Notes: a model not told the origin generated them from the letters alone. A stretch of 64,000 bases of DNA from Oligosphaera ethanolica (GCF_030814695.1 NZ_JAUSVL010000001.1:2206227-2270226), one strand, 5' to 3'; shown: positions 43,697 through 53,323, counted from the first letter of the stretch. Translations and numbers: made by a program.

Positions 43697-44122
43697 TCAA
43701 TGCAATTCTTCGCCGGTGCTGCTCATGCTGAGGGCGGCGTGGAGGATGCCGCGGGGTTGTTTCAAGGCCAGGTAGAGCTTGCGGATTTCGGCTGCGGAGC
43801 CGCTGATCATGATCATCTCGGCGCAGATTTCGTGGCTGAGGTGCACATGGGTGGCGGCGAGGATATGGACATGCGCGTCATGCTGGATTTCCGTTAGGCG
43901 ACCACAGAGTTCGCGCTGGTGGTGATTGTAGAGGATGGTGACTGTCCCCAGCACACCGGCGGCATTCTGCTCCCACTCCTGGTCGACAATGCGTTCGCGA
44001 ATCATGTCGCGGACGTATTCCGAGCGATTCTGGTAGTTGGCGGCGCGGACCAGCCCATCGAGGGCGTGGCCGAGCTCTTCGTCCAGCGACATGCTCAAGC
44101 GAACCAGTTGTTTTTTGGGCAT
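43697..44122 (-). CDS. nikR: Nickel-responsive regulator NikR
   Basis: 141 aa from ATG 44122, with GGGGAC 8 nt upstream. The N-terminal ribbon-helix-helix (QLVRLSMSLDEELGHALDGL...RSEYVRDMIRERI) is followed by the ACT-like nickel domain. All four metal ligands are present by alignment: H81, H92, H94 and C100 (THVHLSHEIC). It represses nickel uptake when Ni is bound. No nik transporter lies in the window. It follows the glycosidase gene by 38 nt on the same strand. Confidence 0.92.
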   Translation of the reverse strand: MPKKQLVRLSMSLDEELGHALDGLVRAANYQNRSEYVRDMIRERIVDQEWEQNAAGVLGTVTILYNHHQRELCGRLTEIQHDAHVHILAATHVHLSHEICAEMIMISGSAAEIRKLYLALKQPRGILHAALSMSSTGEELH

Positions 44123-44160
44123 AGCGACCGTCCCCGTGTTGTCCATCCGGCGTGGTGTTA

Positions 44161-46029
44161 TCAGTTTTGGGCGGTGATGATCTTGCCGTTGAGCCCCGGT
44201 AGTTTGAATGCCACGTGGTCCCAGCTTGACGGCATGGCCGCGCCGACACGGCCGTCCTGGACCAGCAGTTCGTTGATGGCCTGGACAAAACTGCCTTCGG
44301 CCGTCGTGAACCATGGGTGGTGGCCCGTTTCATATATCTCGAATATCTCCGAGAAGCAGCCAGTCGCGGCGGCGGCCTTGCTCAGCAGCGCCAGTGCGGC
44401 GTCGCCATCGCCCAAGCGGGCATAGACAATGGCCATCCATGACGCATACCACGCGCAGACCGCCGTGCCTACCGGGTACATGTTGCCGGCGGTTTCGGCG
44501 ACGGCGAGGAAGTCGTCCAGCGCGCGGCGCTGCAGCGGGTCGTCCTGCGGCAGTGCCGGGAAGGGAAAGATGCCGCTGAAAACAGCGACGCTCTTGTCGG
44601 GACAACCCGGGTAGGGGATGTACTTTTCACCGTCGTTGGGAAGGAAGCGCCGGAGGCCGTCGGCGAGGCGTCGCCATTCGCCGGCCAGTTCCTTGTCTTC
44701 GGCGAGAACGACGGCGGCGTCTGCCGCAGCATTGAGGGTATTGATGGCGCCGCAGCTGGTCATGTAGGCGTTTTCACGGGCGGCGCCGAGGCGCTCCAGG
44801 TCCGTGCATTTACCAACATAGATCCGCCCGGAGGCATCTTCATTGATGGCGTGGACGCGGAAGAATTCCGCGCAGGCGCGCAGCAGCGGATAGCCGGTTT
44901 GTTGCAGATAGTCGCGATCGCCGGTGTAGCGGTAGAAGTCGTTCGCGCAGCAGGCGATGGTGGACATGTGGAAGATGTGCTCCAGCCAGAATCCGGGCGG
45001 GGCGCCTTCGACGCCGGGCACTTCCACGGTCTCCCACACAAAATGGGCGGCACCGCCGCTCTTGCCGAAATAGCGGTGGGCGCGCTGTTGCGCGGCGTCA
45101 AGGTGGCTGCGGCGGAATTCGGGCACCCGACGGGCAACGCCGAAGTGGCCGGAGCTGGCCAGGCCGCGGAACATGAACATTTCGTCGAAGCCGAAGTAGC
45201 GGCCCTCCCAATGGGTCGGGAAAAGGCCGACGGGCATTGACCAGCGGGTGGCGTTGATGCGCAGGTGGTACTGGGAGGTGGCATAGACCTCCTGGAGCTT
45301 TTTGTCAGGCAATTCAACCCAGCCTTCTTCCCAGTACTCGTCCCAAAGTCGGCGCTGCTCGGCGAGGAGGCCGTCGTAACCGAGGGCGAGCAGCTGCGCG
45401 GGAACGCAGTCGTCGAAGGCCATGAACAACGTGATTTCCGGCGCCGAGGAGCGGATGGTCCAGGTGACATCGCAGTCGCCGAGGGGCCCACTGCGGTCCT
45501 CGACCTCCGTCGTGACCGGCTGGTCGGCGACGATGAAAATCGTGCCGCGGTACTGGCTCTGGCCGTCAATGTGGTACTCAATGCCGGTGCCAGGCATGCC
45601 GGTGGCACGCATCCGCCGGCCTTTCAGCGTGTAGGTGAAGACGAAATCGCCCTGGCCGCTCAGGCGGCGGCGGAGAACAACGACGTTGCGATCGAGCAAG
45701 CAGAAGCTGCTGGCCTGCAGTTGCCGGCCATCGGCGTAGGTCGTGGTCGAGGCCACGATGCCGTAGCATGGGTCGAGGCTCTGCTCCCAGTCCACGGCCT
45801 CGCCAGCGCCCTCGGGACCGCACTGGAAGGCGCCGAAGCGCACCAGTGGCCGGGAGCCAAAATCGTAGCGCACGCCCGCACGGCAGATCACCGGCGTCAT
45901 ATGGCCGGAGTACTCGCGCGGCTCCATGGAACCGCAGTAATCAATCTGCAAAGACAGATCGCCATTGCCAATGGGCAGGGGGACATAACGGCGATTCTCG
46001 GCGTCACGGCGTGTGCAGGATATGATCAT
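44161..46029 (-). CDS. Six-hairpin (alpha/alpha) glycosidase-like protein, GH65/GH95 type
   Basis: 622 aa from ATG 46029 (GAGGAAG 6 nt upstream). An N-terminal beta-sandwich (YVPLPIGNGDLSLQIDYCG, about residues 14-32) is followed by an (alpha/alpha)6 region with RINATRWSMPVGLFPTHWEGRYFGFDEMFMFRGL and FWLEHIFHMSTIACCANDFYRYTGD, as in the GH65/GH95/GH36-like six-hairpin superfamily. WEGRYFGFDE is a good candidate active-site segment. No signal peptide, so it is probably cytoplasmic. Its gene lies just upstream of nikR. The substrate is not determinable here. Confidence 0.68.
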   Translation of the reverse strand: MIISCTRRDAENRRYVPLPIGNGDLSLQIDYCGSMEPREYSGHMTPVICRAGVRYDFGSRPLVRFGAFQCGPEGAGEAVDWEQSLDPCYGIVASTTTYADGRQLQASSFCLLDRNVVVLRRRLSGQGDFVFTYTLKGRRMRATGMPGTGIEYHIDGQSQYRGTIFIVADQPVTTEVEDRSGPLGDCDVTWTIRSSAPEITLFMAFDDCVPAQLLALGYDGLLAEQRRLWDEYWEEGWVELPDKKLQEVYATSQYHLRINATRWSMPVGLFPTHWEGRYFGFDEMFMFRGLASSGHFGVARRVPEFRRSHLDAAQQRAHRYFGKSGGAAHFVWETVEVPGVEGAPPGFWLEHIFHMSTIACCANDFYRYTGDRDYLQQTGYPLLRACAEFFRVHAINEDASGRIYVGKCTDLERLGAARENAYMTSCGAINTLNAAADAAVVLAEDKELAGEWRRLADGLRRFLPNDGEKYIPYPGCPDKSVAVFSGIFPFPALPQDDPLQRRALDDFLAVAETAGNMYPVGTAVCAWYASWMAIVYARLGDGDAALALLSKAAAATGCFSEIFEIYETGHHPWFTTAEGSFVQAINELLVQDGRVGAAMPSSWDHVAFKLPGLNGKIITAQN

Positions 46030-46121
46030 GGCTTCCTCGTCGTCCTTTCGTCGTTCGTTGAAAATCCACCGGCCGGTCAACCAGCCGCGTGCAAACTGCC
46101 GCCGCTGGCACCGCCCACTGC

Positions 46122-47831
46122 CTAGTTGCCACTGCGCGCGCCTGCCGCCCGCAGCGCGTGGGCCTTATGCACAGCCTGGGCCGCCAGGCCAAGCAACAGC
46201 AGCGCCAGCACCAGCAGGATGATGCTTACCGCTACCAGCGGCCAGGACTTCTGCCAGTTGTCCATAATCAGACAGACCAGCGCCCAGATGCTGATAATCG
46301 TCATGAAAAACATCGGCAACATGGCAAACAGTACCGGCCGTTTGCCACGAATCAACCACAGCGTCACCGCCAGCAGCGTCAGCGCCGCCAGCAGCTGATT
46401 GGAGGCCCCAAACACCGGCCAGATGCGCAGGCCGCCGCCCGACAGGCCCAGATAGCCCGCCAATATCACCACGATCAGTGTCGCGGTCCAGCGCGATGAC
46501 AAAAAACCGCGGAAGCCACCAGCAGCGGCGGCAGGCGTGACAGGCGCGGCCGCAGTGGCCGCCGGCGATTGCGGCATCAGCAGTTCCTGCCAGACGAAGC
46601 GGGTGAGGCGCGTGGCGGTGTCGAGAGTCGTCAGCATAAAAGCCGATATGGCCAGGCTGACGAAATTGACCCCGACATCGTAGCGGAGGCCGAGTTTGGT
46701 GCTGAAGGTCGCCAGGCCGCGGGCAAAGGCGACCTGCGGCGGCACTTTGTCCGCGCCACTGAGCAGCTGTTCGAAGGCCGACATATCGAGGTAGCCGACG
46801 CTGATCAGCGCGATGATCGCCAGAATGCCCTCGACCAGCATGCCGCCATAGGCCACCGGCAGGACATGGCGTTCGCTGGCGAGCTGCTTGGCAGAAGTCC
46901 CCGAGGCCACCAGCGCATGGAAACCCGAGCAGGCCCCGCAGGCCACCGTCACAAACAACAGCGGAAACAGCTTGGGAATGGTTTTTCCCGACACCGCGAA
47001 GGCCGGCATGGCCATTTCCGGCCGATACAGGAAAATGCCCGCAATGCCCAATATCATCATGGCGTACAGGAGGTAGGAATTGAGGTAGTCACGCGGCTGC
47101 AGCAACACCCACACCGGAATGATCGAGGCAACGGCCGCATAGTAGAGCAGCATGATAATCCACGCGGACGTCGCCCGCTGCGCCGTGCCCAGCGCCGCCA
47201 CCAGATCCAGGGGGATCAGCGTCCCCAGCCACACGCAGGCAAACAGTATCGGCACAAAAATCAGGCTCGCCTCGGCCAGACTCAGAATCTTGCGACCGAC
47301 GGCGACGCCAAACAGCGGCGCCATCGCAATGAACAGCACGGACGCCGTGGCCACGGCCGGCGTGGCGACAAAACACTGCGCGACCAGTAGCGCAAAAATC
47401 GCCACCACCAGGATCAGCGCCGCAAAGCAGAAGGACAGGAAGAGCTGCCGGCCGAAATAGCCCAGCTCGCGCTCAATGGCGTAGGCAATGGAACGACCGT
47501 CGTTGCGCACCGAGAGGAACATCGCCGCAAAATCGTGCATGGAGCCAATGAAAACGCAACCCAGCAATATCCACAGGCAGGCCGGCCCCCAGCCAAGGTA
47601 AGCAGCCACAATCGGCCCGACAATCGGCCCAGCGCCGGCAATGGACGCAAAATGATGCCCGAAAAGCACCATCATCGGCGTCGGCACGTAGTCGATGTCG
47701 TCTCGCAGGCGCTTGGATGGGCATTCGCGTTTGCTCTCAATGCCGAAGATGGCCTTGAGTTTCCGGCCGTAAATGCAGTACGCCAGCAGAAAATAGACCA
47801 GAGTAACACCCAACAATGTCGCGCCGTTCAT
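46122..47831 (-). CDS. cstA: Carbon starvation protein CstA (peptide/pyruvate transporter family)
   Basis: 569 aa from ATG 47831 (AGGAG 8 nt upstream). A multi-spanning membrane protein with the CstA signatures DDIDYVPTPMMVLFGHHFASIAGAGPIVGPI and GCVFIGSMHDFAAMFLSVRN, and a C-terminal LDTATRLTRFVWQELL. CstA proteins import peptides or pyruvate under carbon limitation. It is a single gene followed by the six-hairpin glycosidase on the same strand (92-nt gap). Confidence 0.93.
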   Translation of the reverse strand: MNGATLLGVTLVYFLLAYCIYGRKLKAIFGIESKRECPSKRLRDDIDYVPTPMMVLFGHHFASIAGAGPIVGPIVAAYLGWGPACLWILLGCVFIGSMHDFAAMFLSVRNDGRSIAYAIERELGYFGRQLFLSFCFAALILVVAIFALLVAQCFVATPAVATASVLFIAMAPLFGVAVGRKILSLAEASLIFVPILFACVWLGTLIPLDLVAALGTAQRATSAWIIMLLYYAAVASIIPVWVLLQPRDYLNSYLLYAMMILGIAGIFLYRPEMAMPAFAVSGKTIPKLFPLLFVTVACGACSGFHALVASGTSAKQLASERHVLPVAYGGMLVEGILAIIALISVGYLDMSAFEQLLSGADKVPPQVAFARGLATFSTKLGLRYDVGVNFVSLAISAFMLTTLDTATRLTRFVWQELLMPQSPAATAAAPVTPAAAAGGFRGFLSSRWTATLIVVILAGYLGLSGGGLRIWPVFGASNQLLAALTLLAVTLWLIRGKRPVLFAMLPMFFMTIISIWALVCLIMDNWQKSWPLVAVSIILLVLALLLLGLAAQAVHKAHALRAAGARSGN

Positions 47832-48031
47832 GTTCAGAACTCCTGTGTTCATCTTGTCCGGGCACCACCATGATCCATGGCGGGCCACACATGACGCTTA
47901 CAGGCCAGGCGGTCTGTCGTCCTTTGCGCGGGCGGGGCGGCTGCTATCCATACGGCCACTCAAGCAAAGCGCTAATATAAATCACCCGCCAGCCATACAA
48001 GCCGCAGGCGCAAAAATCGGCGCCCCCCAGC

Positions 48032-49190
48032 GTAATCGGTCAGTAACCACCCTGGTGTTTTCCCCACCGGGGTGGTTACTGACCGATTACGTCTCGCGGC
48101 CGTGGAGTGGGCGTCTCGCCCACTCCGACAAGACGGCTCATTAAACCGTCCTCGTCATCCACGCCGACCGTACCCGGCCCGTCTCCCCCGCCGCACGAGC
48201 CGTGCACACAGCGGCTGGAAGCCGCTGCTACTCTGGGCCCGCTATGACTCCGCTGCCGCAAAGGTCGGCGGAAATCAAGGTCGAATGGCTGGGCGGCGAC
48301 TGGCCGTGGGTTTCCTGCAAATTGTCCCCGATGTTTTCCCCACCGGGGTGGTTACTGACCGTTTACGTCTCGCGGCCGTGGAGTGGGCGTCTCGCCCACT
48401 CCGACGAGACGGCTCATTAACCCGCCCCGATCATCCACGCCGACCGTACCCGGCCCGTCTCCCCCGCCGCACGAGCCGTGCGCACAGCGGCTGGAAGCCG
48501 CTGCTACTCTGGGCCCGCTATGCCTCCGCTGCCGCAAAGGTCGGCGGAAATCAAGGTCGGATGGCTGGGCGGCGGCGGGCCGTGGGTTTCCGGCAAATTG
48601 TCCCAGCGAAGCGCCGGGGTGTACACTTACCGATTACGTCTCGCGGCCGTGGAGTGGGCGTCTCGCCCACTCCGACAAGACGGCTCATAAAACCGTCCTC
48701 GTCATCCACGCCGACCGTACCCGGCCCGTCTCCCCCGCCGCACGAGCCGTGCGCACAGCGGCTGGAAGCCGCTGCTACTCTGGGCCCGCTATGCCTCCGC
48801 TGCCGCAAAGGTCGGCGGAAATAGAGGTCGAATAGCTGGGCGGCGACTGGCCGTGGGTTTCCTGCAAATTGTCCCCGGTGTTTTCCCCACCGGGGTGGTT
48901 ACTGACCGATTACGTCTCGCGGCCGTGGAGTGGGCGTCTCGCCCACTCCGACAAGACGGCTCATTAAACCGTCCTCGTCATCCACGCCGACCGTACCCGG
49001 CCCGTCTCCCCCGCCGCACGAGCCGTGCACACAGCGGCTGGAAGCCGCTGCTACTCTGGGCCCGCTATGCCTCCGCTGCCGCAAAGGTCGGCGGAAATAA
49101 AGGTCGAATAGCTGGGCGGCGACTGGCCGTGGGTTTCCGGCAAATTGTCCCCGGTGTTTTCCCCACCGGGGTGGTTACTGACCGATTACG
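48032..49190 (+). repeat. Four-copy tandem array of ~276-nt units with flanking inverted repeat
   Basis: Units begin (GTCTCGCGGCCGTGGAG) at 48091, 48367, 48638 and 48914, giving spacings of 276, 271 and 276 nt. Each ends in a GGTGGTTACTGACCGATTAC-type segment. At the left end this 20-nt segment (48071-48090) is the exact inverse of 48032-48051. Reading frames through the array exist only because the period is divisible by three. A tail of the same unit occurs at 34683-34770, so it is dispersed. It is not a CRISPR array: no short repeats with unique spacers. Confidence 0.9.
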
Positions 49191-49283
49191 AAAAATTCTC
49201 TGAAGTCCGGCGTCGCTGCTTGCAATCGACGATTCGGCAGTTAGCTTATATGCCGTTTTCAGCACAAAAGACATTTTCATTGT

Positions 49284-49358
49284 TCCGGCATAGCTCAGCG
49301 GTAGAGTAGGTGGCTGTTAACCACTTGGTCGCTGGTTCGAATCCAGCTGCCGGAGCCA
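49284..49358 (+). tRNA. tRNA-Asn (anticodon GTT), CCA encoded
   Basis: A full cloverleaf can be drawn. The acceptor stem TCCGGCA/TGCCGGA pairs perfectly, the D-loop contains AGCGGTAGA, the anticodon loop is CTGTTAA (GTT) on a 5-bp stem, and the T-arm is CTGGTTCGAATCCAG. Discriminator G and CCA are encoded. It marks the left edge of an accessory island. Confidence 0.96.
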
Positions 49359-49675
49359 TTCTTTTTCGGCTCCATCATTCTGGAGCCTGCGCTTAGCGGC
49401 CTGCCATCCGGTGGGCCGTTTCGCTTTCCGGCCACAAATCCCGCTCAGCCAAAGGGATTTGTGACGCGCGCGCCGCCGCTCTCTCGCCGCCCGGCGCGCT
49501 CTATCCTCCCGCCGTTCCTGCCGCCGTTCGGGCCGAAAACCGCCGCGAGACGGCCAAAACTCTCTGGTGCTCTCGCGCTCTATAGAGACAAAAACTCTAC
49601 GCACCCGCGCGCGGCCCGTTTTCGCCCCGTCTCCGGGACGTCCCGACGGCTCCACCCCCGGCTTATTGAGCGGCC
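49356..49675 (+). repeat. Direct repeat 1, from the tRNA-Asn 3' end (island-associated)
   Basis: Starting in the last tRNA bases (CCATTCTTTTTCGGC), about 320 nt of sequence reappears at 52021-52316 in the same orientation with many substitutions. Shared blocks include GCCTGCGCTTA, CACAAATCCCGCTCA, AACTCTACGCACCCGC and CTCCACCCCCGGCTTATTGA. 49676-49910 has no gene. Confidence 0.75.
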
Positions 49676-49910
49676 CTGTGGCGGTCGCGCCGCGATGCGC
49701 TTGGCGTAGAGCAAGCCAACGCCTCTCTATTGCTCTCGAAGTGCCTGGAATCATGTAACTTGGCCCGTTCACTGTTCCCTCCGAAGCGCTGTTAAATGGG
49801 CTTCCGGCCACGCCCCGCCACGGAGGCGTTGCCGCTGGCGGACCCGCGCCAGCGGCCGACGGTTTTGTCCGCCCGCACCGACAGCCTCGGTAGTTTCCTT
49901 TTAGACGGAC

Positions 49911-49939
49911 TTGACACAGGATGCCCCAAGCGATAAACT
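49911..49939 (+). promoter_or_regulatory. Sigma-70-type promoter of the AbiE operon
   Basis: TTGACA at 49911-49916, a 17-nt spacer, then TAAACT at 49934-49939. It lies 43 nt upstream of the AbiEi start. The -35 box is perfect and the -10 box matches at four of six positions. Confidence 0.6.
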
Positions 49940-49982
49940 AACTATCACTTAAGGATCGTTGGATCAAACGCGAGAGTACAGC

Positions 49983-50783
49983 ATGGACATGCGAACATTC
50001 CTGGCCAAGCACCCGGTGTTCACGCGGGTGGAGATCGAAGAGGCGTTGGGCGAAGACTACTCGACTGACCGGGGAACCGCCAACGCCCGGCTTGCCTATC
50101 ACGTTCGCGCCGGACATGTCGTGCAGCTTCAGCGCGGCCTGTATGCCAGCGTGCCGACCGGAACCGATCCATCCTCGTTCGTTCCCGATCCCTGGCTGGT
50201 GGCGTCGAAGTTGGCGGATGACGCCGTGATCGCCTACCGCTCGGCCTTTCAGTTCCATGGGCGGAGCCATGCCGTATCGGACGATGTCGTATTCCTGAGC
50301 AAGGCCGCCATCAAGCCGCGTCAGATGCATGGGCACCGCTTCCGCCGCGTCCCATATCCACGGGCATTGCGGGACCAGGACCAGGTGTTGTTCGGCGTCG
50401 AGACGCTTGACCGCCTTGGCCAGGATGTCCGTGTTGCCTCCCTGGAAAGATCGCTGGTCGATGTGCTTGACCGCCCGGACCTCGGCGGCGGCTGGGAGGA
50501 AATCTGGCGCTCAGCCGAGTCGGTCGAGTACTACGACATCAGCCAGGTTGTCGAGTATGCCCTGCTTCTGCGTAACGCCACGACGGCCGCGAAGGTCGGC
50601 TTCTTCCTCGAACAGCACCAGGAGCAGCTTACAGTGGCGGCGAGCCAACTCGACAGGCTGCGAGAAGTCCGCTCGCGCCAGCCGCACTACTTGGAGCGTG
50701 GAAGATCAGGCCGACTTGTCGCGGCCTGGAACTTGATCGTCCCCGAGGAGGTGTTGAACCGGACGTGGGAGGCCGAAAGATGA
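49983..50783 (+). CDS. Type IV toxin-antitoxin AbiEi-family antitoxin
   Basis: 266 aa from ATG 49983. An N-terminal winged helix (FTRVEIEEALGE...RLAYHVRAGHVVQLQRGLYA) is followed by the AbiEi_1-like domain (DPWLVASKLADDAVIAYRSAFQFHG; ASLERSLVDVLDRPDLGGGWEEIW). AbiEi antitoxins repress their own operon and counter the nucleotidyltransferase toxin. The stop overlaps the toxin start (ATGA). A strong promoter lies just upstream. Confidence 0.85.
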   Translation: MDMRTFLAKHPVFTRVEIEEALGEDYSTDRGTANARLAYHVRAGHVVQLQRGLYASVPTGTDPSSFVPDPWLVASKLADDAVIAYRSAFQFHGRSHAVSDDVVFLSKAAIKPRQMHGHRFRRVPYPRALRDQDQVLFGVETLDRLGQDVRVASLERSLVDVLDRPDLGGGWEEIWRSAESVEYYDISQVVEYALLLRNATTAAKVGFFLEQHQEQLTVAASQLDRLREVRSRQPHYLERGRSGRLVAAWNLIVPEEVLNRTWEAER

Positions 50784-51745
50784 GGCTCTCACGCGAACGT
50801 CTGATGGCCGAAGCCGAGGCGACCGGATTCCGACCGGAGGTACTGGAGAAGGTCATCCACCTGCTCAATCTACTGACCGTGTTCCAGCGGCATCCGGCGC
50901 TTGGTGGACGCCTCGCACTGAAAGGCGGTACCGCCCTCAACCTGTTCTTCTTCGGCCTGCCCCGCCTGTCGGTCGACATTGACCTGAACTACGTCGGCGC
51001 GGTTGGTCGGGAGGAGATGCTTGCCGACCGTGAAAAGGTGGAGCGGGCCGTGCAGGTCGTCTGCCAGCGCGAGGAACTGTCTGTGGCCCGTGTTCCGAGT
51101 GACCATGCAGGCGGCAAGTGGCGTCTGCGTTACGGCAGCGCGCTCGGCGGCAGCGGTAACCTGGAGGTCGACCTGAACTTCATGTTCCGTGTCCCGCTGT
51201 GGCCGGTCGCCTCGATGAGATCGGTGGATGTGGGCACGTATGCCGCCAGCGGTATCCCCGTCCTCGACCTGCACGAACTGGCGGCGGGCAAGCTGGCTGC
51301 GCTGTTCGCCCGCCAAGCCAGCCGGGACGTGTTCGATGCGCACGGACTGTTGACTGCCGGGGGACTCGACGCCGACCGCCTGCGGCTTGCCTTCGTTCTC
51401 TATGGAGCCATGAACCGCCGCGACTGGCGAACCATCTCGCTGGACGACGTGGGCTGCGATGCTCTCGAACTGGAACACCGGCTCTTGCCAGTGTTGAGCC
51501 GTTCTGTCCGGGAATCGCTCGAAGCAGATTGGGCGGTACGGATGGTCGAGGTCTGCCGGGAGCGCTTGGCCAGTTTGGTGCAGTTCACACCCGAGGAAGC
51601 CGAATTCCTGGATCGCCTGCTCGACCACGGCGAGATCGTGCCCAGTCTTCTGACCGACGACACCCAGATGGGCGCGCGCATTCTGGCCCATCCTCTCCTG
51701 CAGTGGAAAGCGCTGAATGTCCAGCACCACCGTGAGAACCGGTAG
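50780..51745 (+). CDS. AbiEii-family nucleotidyltransferase toxin
   Basis: 321 aa from ATG 50780. The nucleotidyltransferase motif is LALKGGTALNLFFFGLPRLSVDIDLNYVG (GGT followed by DID), and a later conserved Lys segment is LHELAAGKLAALFARQASRDVFD, with K and D typical of AbiEii. Such toxins modify tRNA or other targets and cause abortive infection. Coupled to AbiEi by a 4-nt overlap. It lies within the direct repeats next to tRNA-Asn. Confidence 0.88.
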   Translation: MRLSRERLMAEAEATGFRPEVLEKVIHLLNLLTVFQRHPALGGRLALKGGTALNLFFFGLPRLSVDIDLNYVGAVGREEMLADREKVERAVQVVCQREELSVARVPSDHAGGKWRLRYGSALGGSGNLEVDLNFMFRVPLWPVASMRSVDVGTYAASGIPVLDLHELAAGKLAALFARQASRDVFDAHGLLTAGGLDADRLRLAFVLYGAMNRRDWRTISLDDVGCDALELEHRLLPVLSRSVRESLEADWAVRMVEVCRERLASLVQFTPEEAEFLDRLLDHGEIVPSLLTDDTQMGARILAHPLLQWKALNVQHHRENR

Positions 51746-51747
51746 CC

Positions 51748-51963
51748 ATGCCCCAACGCGCAGGAACAACCGCCCACCGGCCTCCCAGTTCTGCGTATGC
51801 CATCTACACCCGGCAGTCGCGGGTGCGCAATGACATCACGCTGTCGTCCTGTGACGTCCAATTCCAGATATGCCGGGACCATGCCGAGGCGGTCATGCCC
51901 AGAGTCTGCACCTGGTGCGGCCGCCGCGACTCGGCTGGCGGCTCGGCTAGCACCCCGCGCTGA
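51748..51963 (+). pseudogene. Truncated serine recombinase (N-terminal remnant)
   Basis: 71 codons. AYAIYTRQSRVRNDITLSSCDVQFQICRDHAE (residues about 16-48) matches the N-terminal resolvase domain of large serine recombinases, with the Ser of the YxRxS motif in place. After DHAE the similarity stops, and a stop codon follows 23 codons later. It starts 3 nt after the toxin gene and ends near the second direct repeat, so it is probably a leftover of the integrase that mobilised this segment. Confidence 0.65.
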
Positions 51964-52020
51964 ACCTGGCCGTTCAGTCGCCGGTTAACCATTCCGCATT
52001 AGGCATGTCAGTGGTGTTTT

Positions 52021-52316
52021 GAGCCATTCTTTTTCGGCACCGAACCATCGGGGCCTGCGCTTAACGGCCAGCCCCCCGGCGGGCCGTCCCTCTTTCCACC
52101 CACAAATCCCGCTCACCCAAAGAGATTTGCATCACGCGCGCCGCCGCTCTCCCTTCCCCGGGCGCGCTCTATCCTCCGCCCGTCCGCGCCGCCCTGCGGC
52201 CCGCAAACCCGTCCCGGACAGCCAGAACTCTCCGTTGCTCTCTCGTTCCATAGATACGAGAACTCTACGCACCCGCTCGCGGCCCGTTTCCGCGCTCCAC
52301 CCCCGGCTTATTGAAC
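52021..52316 (+). repeat. Direct repeat 2 (right-hand counterpart of the tRNA-Asn-proximal repeat)
   Basis: Begins GAGCCATTCTTTTTCGGC, the same bases that span the tRNA-Asn 3' end and its downstream flank, and follows repeat 1 to CACCCCCGGCTTATTGA. The repeats enclose the AbiE pair and the recombinase remnant. 52317-52438 shows no gene. Confidence 0.75.
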
Positions 52317-52438
52317 AGACAAAGTCGGGCCTAGGCGGCATCGCATATCCTCCGGAAAGCAGGGGCATACGGTTGAAACAGATAGAGGATGAATATGCGA
52401 AGAAAATGAAGAAACGGCTTGCTTGCTTTTGAAAGCCG

Positions 52439-52922
52439 TCAAGAAAATGCAGAAGAAAAAATCGCCCGGAAGTGGGGCCACAACGAATGCCAGAAATGGA
52501 CACTCCCCGCTGCCGCTAATGGTACACTTTCAACTTGGCGTTGACACCAGCTCCCGTCGGATTCCCAGATGATCTCCGTGTCGGGATGATCGCCCAGGTA
52601 GACGAATAGGTAGTCCTGGTGGGCGTTGCGCCGCAGGGGTTCGATATGGCAGAGCTTGCCCCGGCCCTGGGCTTGCCAGAAGAATGCCGAGATGTCGGTC
52701 TGGAGCTGTTGCAACGCCGCCGGAGACAGGTCGGGGGGCTCCTTGGGCAGGCCGTTGCGCTTGTGCCAGGAACGTTCCTGCAGCGAATCCGCGTGGGCCA
52801 GAATGGCGGCCTTGTCCCACACCTCGTCGTGATTGATCAGCATCCACACGGCCTTGTCGTAGCGGCTGTCGAGTGTGTCGAGCGCGGCGGCCACATCGAG
52901 ACCGTGGTGTTCTGCCCATCGG
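52439..52922 (-). pseudogene. 3' part of an unknown gene split by the IS3-family element
   Basis: About 160 codons of open frame from the IS left end. The protein begins RWAEHHGLDVAAALDTLDSRYD and includes INHDEVWDKAAILAHAD and QGRGKLCHIEPLRR. There is no start codon at a sensible place; the frame upstream runs into the IS terminal repeat. The other half is at 54471-54743. If the IS is removed and one base shared at the junction, the frame joins as LGWV-RWAEHHG. The product is a soluble protein of about 250 aa with no recognised domain. Confidence 0.6.
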
Positions 52923-52997
52923 TGAATCGAAATTTTGGCATCATCCCTTAACCGCGATTACATTCAGTCAATCGCCCAGCCATCAAGGAACACCAGG

Positions 52998-53300
52998 ATG
53001 CCAAAATTGAAGTACCAGACTAATCTCAAAGTCCAAGCCATCACCCGCCACTTTCAAGATGGCGAGCCGCTATCCTCAATCTGCGCGGACCTGCGCGTGC
53101 CGCCGGTCGTATGTGAGCAATGGTGCAAGGACGTCATCAGCGGCCTCCCGTCGTTCTTTGACCAGTCCCTCCGCAAGCAGGACCGGCAGAAGGATCGTCG
53201 CATTGAGGAGCTTCACACCGAGCTTGCCCGCAAACAGGATGTCATCGGTGAAATCATGGAGGCGTTCACCACCCTAAAAAAAAAGAATGGGGCAAACTGA
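52998..53300 (+). CDS. IS3-family transposase OrfA
   Basis: 100 aa from ATG 52998. A helix-turn-helix (NLKVQAITRHFQDGEPLSSICADLRVPPVVCEQW) is followed by a leucine-zipper-like helix (QDRQKDRRIEELHTELARKQDVIGEIMEAF). It binds the terminal repeats. The frame ends just after the A-run where ribosomes can slip -1 into orfB to make the OrfAB transposase. Confidence 0.88.
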   Translation: MPKLKYQTNLKVQAITRHFQDGEPLSSICADLRVPPVVCEQWCKDVISGLPSFFDQSLRKQDRQKDRRIEELHTELARKQDVIGEIMEAFTTLKKKNGAN

Positions 53301-53323
53301 GCAATGCGTGGGTTGAGCTCAGC

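Noticed and set aside
48072..48824. Open frame of 250 codons through the tandem array
   Set aside because: It exists only because the repeat period is near a multiple of three; the translation is a repeated Arg/Pro/Ala-rich string with no start signal.
48032..49190. Possible CRISPR array
   Set aside because: The repeats are about 276 nt and contiguous, with no short direct repeats separated by unique spacers.
49317..49811. 164-codon minus-strand frame ending in LDSNQRPSG
   Set aside because: Its end is the reverse complement of the tRNA-Asn gene, a common annotation artefact.
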